Assembly (NCBI GenBank): GCA_049509675.1
Contig: JBEKZQ010000127.1
Span: forward strand, 1 to 24,397
Length of the DNA stretch: 24,397 bases
Direction: 5' to 3'
Origin: JBEKZQ01 sp049509675
GTDB lineage: Bacteria; Planctomycetota; Planctomycetia; Pirellulales; Thermoguttaceae
The notes under the pieces are model-generated. The model made no database searches. It saw nothing but the letters and a program-made list of their open reading frames with translations, and was not told the origin of the DNA. The translations under genes and the position numbers were made by a program. Numbering within the stretch: position 1 is the stretch's first letter; each line of letters begins with the position of its first letter. This document shows positions 21,801 through 24,397 of this stretch, in pieces.

Positions 21801-22706
21801 TCAATCCTCTTCCTTCTCCAAAATCTTTCGCGCTTCGAGCAGTTCGCGGCGGTGCTTCTCGGAAACGGTGGGATAGCTCAACTTGAGGCCCTTCAAGGTC
21901 GTGGCTACGATCCGCGCCACGGCCAGGTGCGCGAACCATTTGCGGTCGGCGGGAATGATGTACCAGGGGGCCCAGCGGGTGCTCGTGTGCCGGAACATGT
22001 CTTCGTAGGCCCGCATGTAGTCGTCCCAGCAGGCGCGCTCCTTCACGTCGCTGGCCGAGAATTTCCAGTTCTTCTCCGTGCGNNNNNNNNNNNNNNNNNN
22101 GATGCGCTCCAGGAATCGCCGCTTCTGTTCCGACTTCGAGACGTTGAGGAAGAACTTCAGGATCACGATGCCGTTGTCGACCAGGTATTTCTCGTAGTTG
22201 TTGATGTCGTCGAACCGCCGCTGCCAGACGTGGTTGGCCTGCATGGCGGGCGGCACGCGCTGGGCACGCAGCAACTCGGGATGCACGCGGACGATCAGAA
22301 CTTCCTCGTAATAGGAACGGTTGAAAATACCGATCCGGCCGCGCTCCGGCAGTTGCTTCGAGCAGCGCCACAAATAGTCGTGATTCAGGTCCTCCAAGGA
22401 CGGCGCCTTGAAGCTCCGCACGTCGCAGCCCTGCGGATTGACTCCCGACATCACGTGCTTGATCGTGCCGTCCTTGCCGGCGGCATCCATGGCCTGAAAG
22501 ATCAGCAGCAGCGCGTAGGTGTTCTGCGCGTAGAGCATGTCCTGGTACTTGGCCAACTGCTGGACGCCCGCTTGCAGTTTTTCGGCCGCATCGGCCTTGC
22601 GCCAGCCGTCGGCCTTGAAGGCCGGATCATAGTCCCTGGTGAGCGAGATCTTGCGGTTCGGTGGAACCAGCAGTGGGCGAAGGAATTTCTTGTCGGTCGT
22701 TTTCAT
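21801..22706 (-). CDS. Polyphosphate kinase 2 family protein
   Basis: About 301 residues, with six codons unknown because of the N run. PPK2 enzymes transfer phosphate between polyphosphate and nucleotides. Walker A lies in IFQAMDAAGKDGTIKHVM (D74, G77, K78, D79), followed by GVNPQGCDVRSFKAPS; the lid/Walker B region is GRIGIFNRSYYEEVLIVRVHPE at ~123-143; then FFLNVSKSEQKRRFLERI, the gap, EKNWKFSASDVKERACWDDY, and WYIIPADRKWFAHLAVARI near the end. All are hallmark stretches of one-domain PPK2. Which nucleotide (AMP, ADP or GDP) cannot be decided. The gene is alone and convergent with the TIM-barrel gene. The ribosome site before ATG 22706 is weak. Confidence 0.92.
   Translation of the reverse strand: MKTTDKKFLRPLLVPPNRKISLTRDYDPAFKADGWRKADAAEKLQAGVQQLAKYQDMLYAQNTYALLLIFQAMDAAGKDGTIKHVMSGVNPQGCDVRSFKAPSLEDLNHDYLWRCSKQLPERGRIGIFNRSYYEEVLIVRVHPELLRAQRVPPAMQANHVWQRRFDDINNYEKYLVDNGIVILKFFLNVSKSEQKRRFLERIXXXXXXRTEKNWKFSASDVKERACWDDYMRAYEDMFRHTSTRWAPWYIIPADRKWFAHLAVARIVATTLKGLKLSYPTVSEKHRRELLEARKILEKEED
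22083..22100. other. Assembly gap (18 N) inside the PPK2 gene
   Basis: Eighteen unknown bases keep the reading frame, between ERI and RTEKNWKFS. Homologues usually have about one residue where six are implied, so the size is probably a placeholder. Confidence 0.95.
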
Positions 22707-22768
22707 CGGTATGTCCCGTGTAAAAGGAGCGTGGCCGCGGCAATTCTAGCATATTTCTCTTGTGTAGT

Positions 22769-22794
22769 ATAGACACCCATAATAGACACCCATA
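22769..22794. repeat. Tandem 13-mer ATAGACACCCATA x2
   Basis: Two perfect adjacent copies in an AT-rich patch between the PPK2 start and the right-edge ORFs. On the minus strand they read TATGGGTGTCTAT, 63-88 bases before the PPK2 ATG, a position suited to an operator. A mobile-element footprint is the other possibility. Confidence 0.7.
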
Positions 22795-22887
22795 ATATAA
22801 TCGAGTCCCGACCCCTAGAATCAGGGTAGCTGTCCATTCTGTGAAACTGGCGCTGCGTAGTTTTGGGAAATTGATTATGAAGGAGGC

Positions 22888-23181
22888 ATGGATGTCGAGC
22901 AATTCAAGGAAGATGTTCGCGGCGGACGGATCTCCGTTGCCGCCCTTCCCCCCGGCGACGAAAGCGGGAGGTCGTCTTCTTGCCACCCCTTCCGCCCGCC
23001 TTGCGGGGCGGAAGACGGCTTGGCTGCTACTCGGCTCGGCGCAACACCCTCATTACACCCCATTCGTCTCGACCTCAACGGTCTCGCTTTCCATTCCGCT
23101 CTTGGCCGCAATAGTCAGCCCTCGTGCGGCCCGCCGAGACTATCCCGGTCGCTCCCGGTTCGCCAGAGAAGCGCAGCATGA
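22888..23181 (+). CDS. Unknown ORF, first of the right-edge series
   Basis: 97 residues. ATG 22888 has a full AAGGAGG 5 bases upstream. The start MDVEQFKEDVRGGRISV is protein-like and helical. After residue ~18 the composition turns Ser/Pro/Arg-rich, and a 9-base-stem hairpin (CTTCCGCCC 22989-22997, GGGCGGAAG 23006-23014) lies in the frame. A frameshift or inserted palindrome may therefore have spoiled the gene. The stop TGA overlaps the next ATG (ATGA), which argues for real coupling. Not recognised. Confidence 0.4.
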   Translation: MDVEQFKEDVRGGRISVAALPPGDESGRSSSCHPFRPPCGAEDGLAATRLGATPSLHPIRLDLNGLAFHSALGRNSQPSCGPPRLSRSLPVRQRSAA

Positions 23182-23390
23182 GAAATGAGGGCGACCTCTC
23201 CAGACTGGTCATAAAGAGTTTCCCCGAGAACGGTCAGATGCAACTGATGCGTCTTCGGGTGGCGGCGGAATTCCACTGCTCCCGCTGTAACACAAAGAAG
23301 AAGGCGACGTTGGTGGCCGTGGTGTCCGGCGATTGGAATCGGTTATTGTGCAATGGCTGCTACGGGGAACTGCTTGCGGGAGGGCGGTGA
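23178..23390 (+). CDS. Small zinc-ribbon protein of unknown function
   Basis: 70 residues. Two Cys pairs, FHCSRCNTKKK (residues ~34-37) and LLCNGCYGELL (~60-63), are spaced like a four-Cys zinc ribbon. The N-terminal part SFPENGQMQLMRLRVAAE precedes it. It overlaps the previous ORF by four bases and the next ATG follows after three, so it sits in a tight series. Function not recognised; nucleic-acid or protein binding is possible. Confidence 0.6.
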   Translation: MRNEGDLSRLVIKSFPENGQMQLMRLRVAAEFHCSRCNTKKKATLVAVVSGDWNRLLCNGCYGELLAGGR

Positions 23391-23393
23391 CTT

Positions 23394-23828
23394 ATGGACC
23401 GCATTCTTCCGAGTTTCAGGAAGTCAGATTACCACAAGTTCCGCCGTTGTCAAATGCCCAGAGACCCGGCCAAGAACCCGCTCAGGTTTGAGGCCAGTGG
23501 CGATCAGAAATATCTGGACAAGGCCCGCTGGCGTGGTAAAGTGGGGTGGGACGCAACCCGTCGTCAGCACATGGCGCTGCTACGGACGGGCTCGGCCGGG
23601 TGGTGCCTCGGGTTGTTCCCTGACGAGGCAGCGTCGTCCACCGGGAAGCGGTGGAGAAGCTGCCGAGCGGGTTTGGGGGAGGGTGAAAATGAAAAGCAAG
23701 CGACCCAAACCGAAGTAGTCGAGGACTTTCGGACAGGCCCACCAGAGCATCAGGATTTTCCCGAAACCCAAAGAAGGAAACTCAAATGCCGCTTAGGTCT
23801 GGAAAAGCGAGAACATTGTCAGCAATAG
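23394..23828 (+). CDS. Unknown basic ORF
   Basis: 144 residues beginning MDRILPSFRKSDYHKFRRCQ, with GGAGGG about 9 bases upstream of ATG 23394. The first ~70 residues are Lys/Arg/aromatic rich and plausible (DQKYLDKARWRGKVGWDATR). The remainder is of lower quality and the last 43 bases overlap the next gene in another frame, so a frameshift near 23580-23700 is possible. Not recognised. Confidence 0.35.
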   Translation: MDRILPSFRKSDYHKFRRCQMPRDPAKNPLRFEASGDQKYLDKARWRGKVGWDATRRQHMALLRTGSAGWCLGLFPDEAASSTGKRWRSCRAGLGEGENEKQATQTEVVEDFRTGPPEHQDFPETQRRKLKCRLGLEKREHCQQ

Positions 23829-24376
23829 CAATGGCTGTTGATTTAGGGCGACGAATCCAAAGCAACCACGCTGATGTAGTCGCCATGTACAGACGCTTCA
23901 CGCCTCTTTCCACGATGGCACGAAGATTAGGGCTAATGAAGGGCTATGGAGTATCGGAGCGTATTGCCAGAAATGCGATAGAGTATGCACTAAGAGGTTT
24001 TCCTGGGGGATGCGGCCTGGCAAGTTATGAAGGTTTAATAACAGACGTTGACGAGTTGAAGGCAATCGTATCGGGGTATCGGAAGAAGACAGGCAAGAGA
24101 CTACTAAAGCAGAAGAGGGGAATCTGCGGCCAATCCAAAGATGAGCAAAGAAAAGCCGCTATCGCTGGAGCGACGGCAGTAGGGTGGATTGTCTTTACAG
24201 AACAGGAAATCGAATGTGCATCAAGGTTGTGTGCCGACCCACGCTTTTGTTATGAAGGCGGCCTGCACAAAGGAAAGGCGGTCTCAAATCTCAATCGCAA
24301 CTGGCAGGAGGAGTTTCCTCGAAGAAAACTTCAGCGGGAGTGCGAAAGCCGAGGCACGCGCGGGGGCGGTTGTTGA
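23786..24376 (+). CDS. Unknown protein with HTH-like N-terminus (low GC)
   Basis: 196 residues from ATG 23786 (AAGGA about 8 bases upstream; a second ATG at 23831 is possible). Residues ~25-70 look like a helix-turn-helix: VVAMYRRFTPLSTMARRLGL, then SERIARNAIEYALRGF. Then come basic GKRLLKQKRGI and DEQRKAAIAGATAVGW, and the C-terminal FTEQEIECASRLCADPRF with VSNLNRNW. I recall proteins of uncultured bacteria and archaea with a similar order (HTH, basic G/Q/K segment, 'W..EE...A..LA..P.y......i...LN..f'), without known function. By eye the GC is about 50%, well under the rest of the window, which suggests recent transfer. Confidence 0.65.
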   Translation: MPLRSGKARTLSAIAMAVDLGRRIQSNHADVVAMYRRFTPLSTMARRLGLMKGYGVSERIARNAIEYALRGFPGGCGLASYEGLITDVDELKAIVSGYRKKTGKRLLKQKRGICGQSKDEQRKAAIAGATAVGWIVFTEQEIECASRLCADPRFCYEGGLHKGKAVSNLNRNWQEEFPRRKLQRECESRGTRGGGC

Positions 24377-24397
24377 GTAGTTTTTCCACCTGCCGCA

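Noticed and set aside
20799..22772. A 657-codon plus-strand open frame
   Set aside because: It overlaps the TIM-barrel gene in a wrong frame and PPK2 in antisense and crosses the N run.

Overview
The window reads as a chromosomal piece of a planctomycete, most likely of the Pirellulales type, and probably from a metagenome assembly because it carries an 18-base N run at 22083-22100. The reasons are the high GC; a leucine-rich-repeat protein with the N-terminal 'RTLLL' membrane anchor common in that phylum; a very large secreted beta-propeller protein; two tandem outer-membrane-barrel-like proteins; a Tat-exported TIM-barrel sugar isomerase; an EF-G of the mitochondrial/spd type; and many intergenic palindromic repeats. 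The phylum is an inference from gene style; there is no rRNA or tRNA in the window.

Layout. 1-2805 (minus): secreted FlgD-Ig plus NHL-type propeller protein, cut by the left edge. 3141-5176 (plus): a double-ACT regulator followed by a UPF0210/PFL protein, a recurring pair. 5296-7789 (plus): accessory region of lower GC, with a peptidase M91-like effector whose HExxH site has become QELFN, an anchored LRR protein, and a possible 29-codon remnant. 7798-9913 (minus): two tandem paralogues of a barrel-like family; the first-transcribed copy is intact and the second is a decayed pseudogene. 10113-10880: biotin-protein ligase. 10906-11366 (minus): a RelE-like toxin/antitoxin operon that looks leaderless. 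11678-13668: a LolD/MacB-type ABC exporter pair. 13872-14132 (minus): a small gene with a near-consensus promoter whose 3' end runs into nested repeats. 14439-16154: L-fucose isomerase family enzyme. 16232-18322 (minus): EF-G. 18694-19755 (minus): ROK sugar kinase, facing an orphan NarL-type response regulator (19950-20642) and a Tat-exported sugar phosphate isomerase/epimerase-like protein (20671-21618). 21801-22706 (minus): polyphosphate kinase 2. 22888-24376 (plus): a compact series of small unknown ORFs, the last at clearly lower GC, which looks like an accessory module cut near the right edge.

How the genes fit together. Sugar handling is a weak theme (FucI, ROK kinase, TIM-barrel epimerase), but these genes are not in one operon. 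Most of the window is ordinary housekeeping separated by mobile-looking, non-coding palindromic elements. I see at least eight families of inverted-repeat element. Some are present twice (A, B, C), some are nested in each other, and several touch stop codons. Three families (A, D, E) share an outer GTAGG...CCTAC frame. The strongest leads for something undescribed are this repeat population, the ORF series at the right edge, and the inactivated M91-like effector. No CRISPR array, integrase, complete insertion sequence, tRNA or rRNA was seen.
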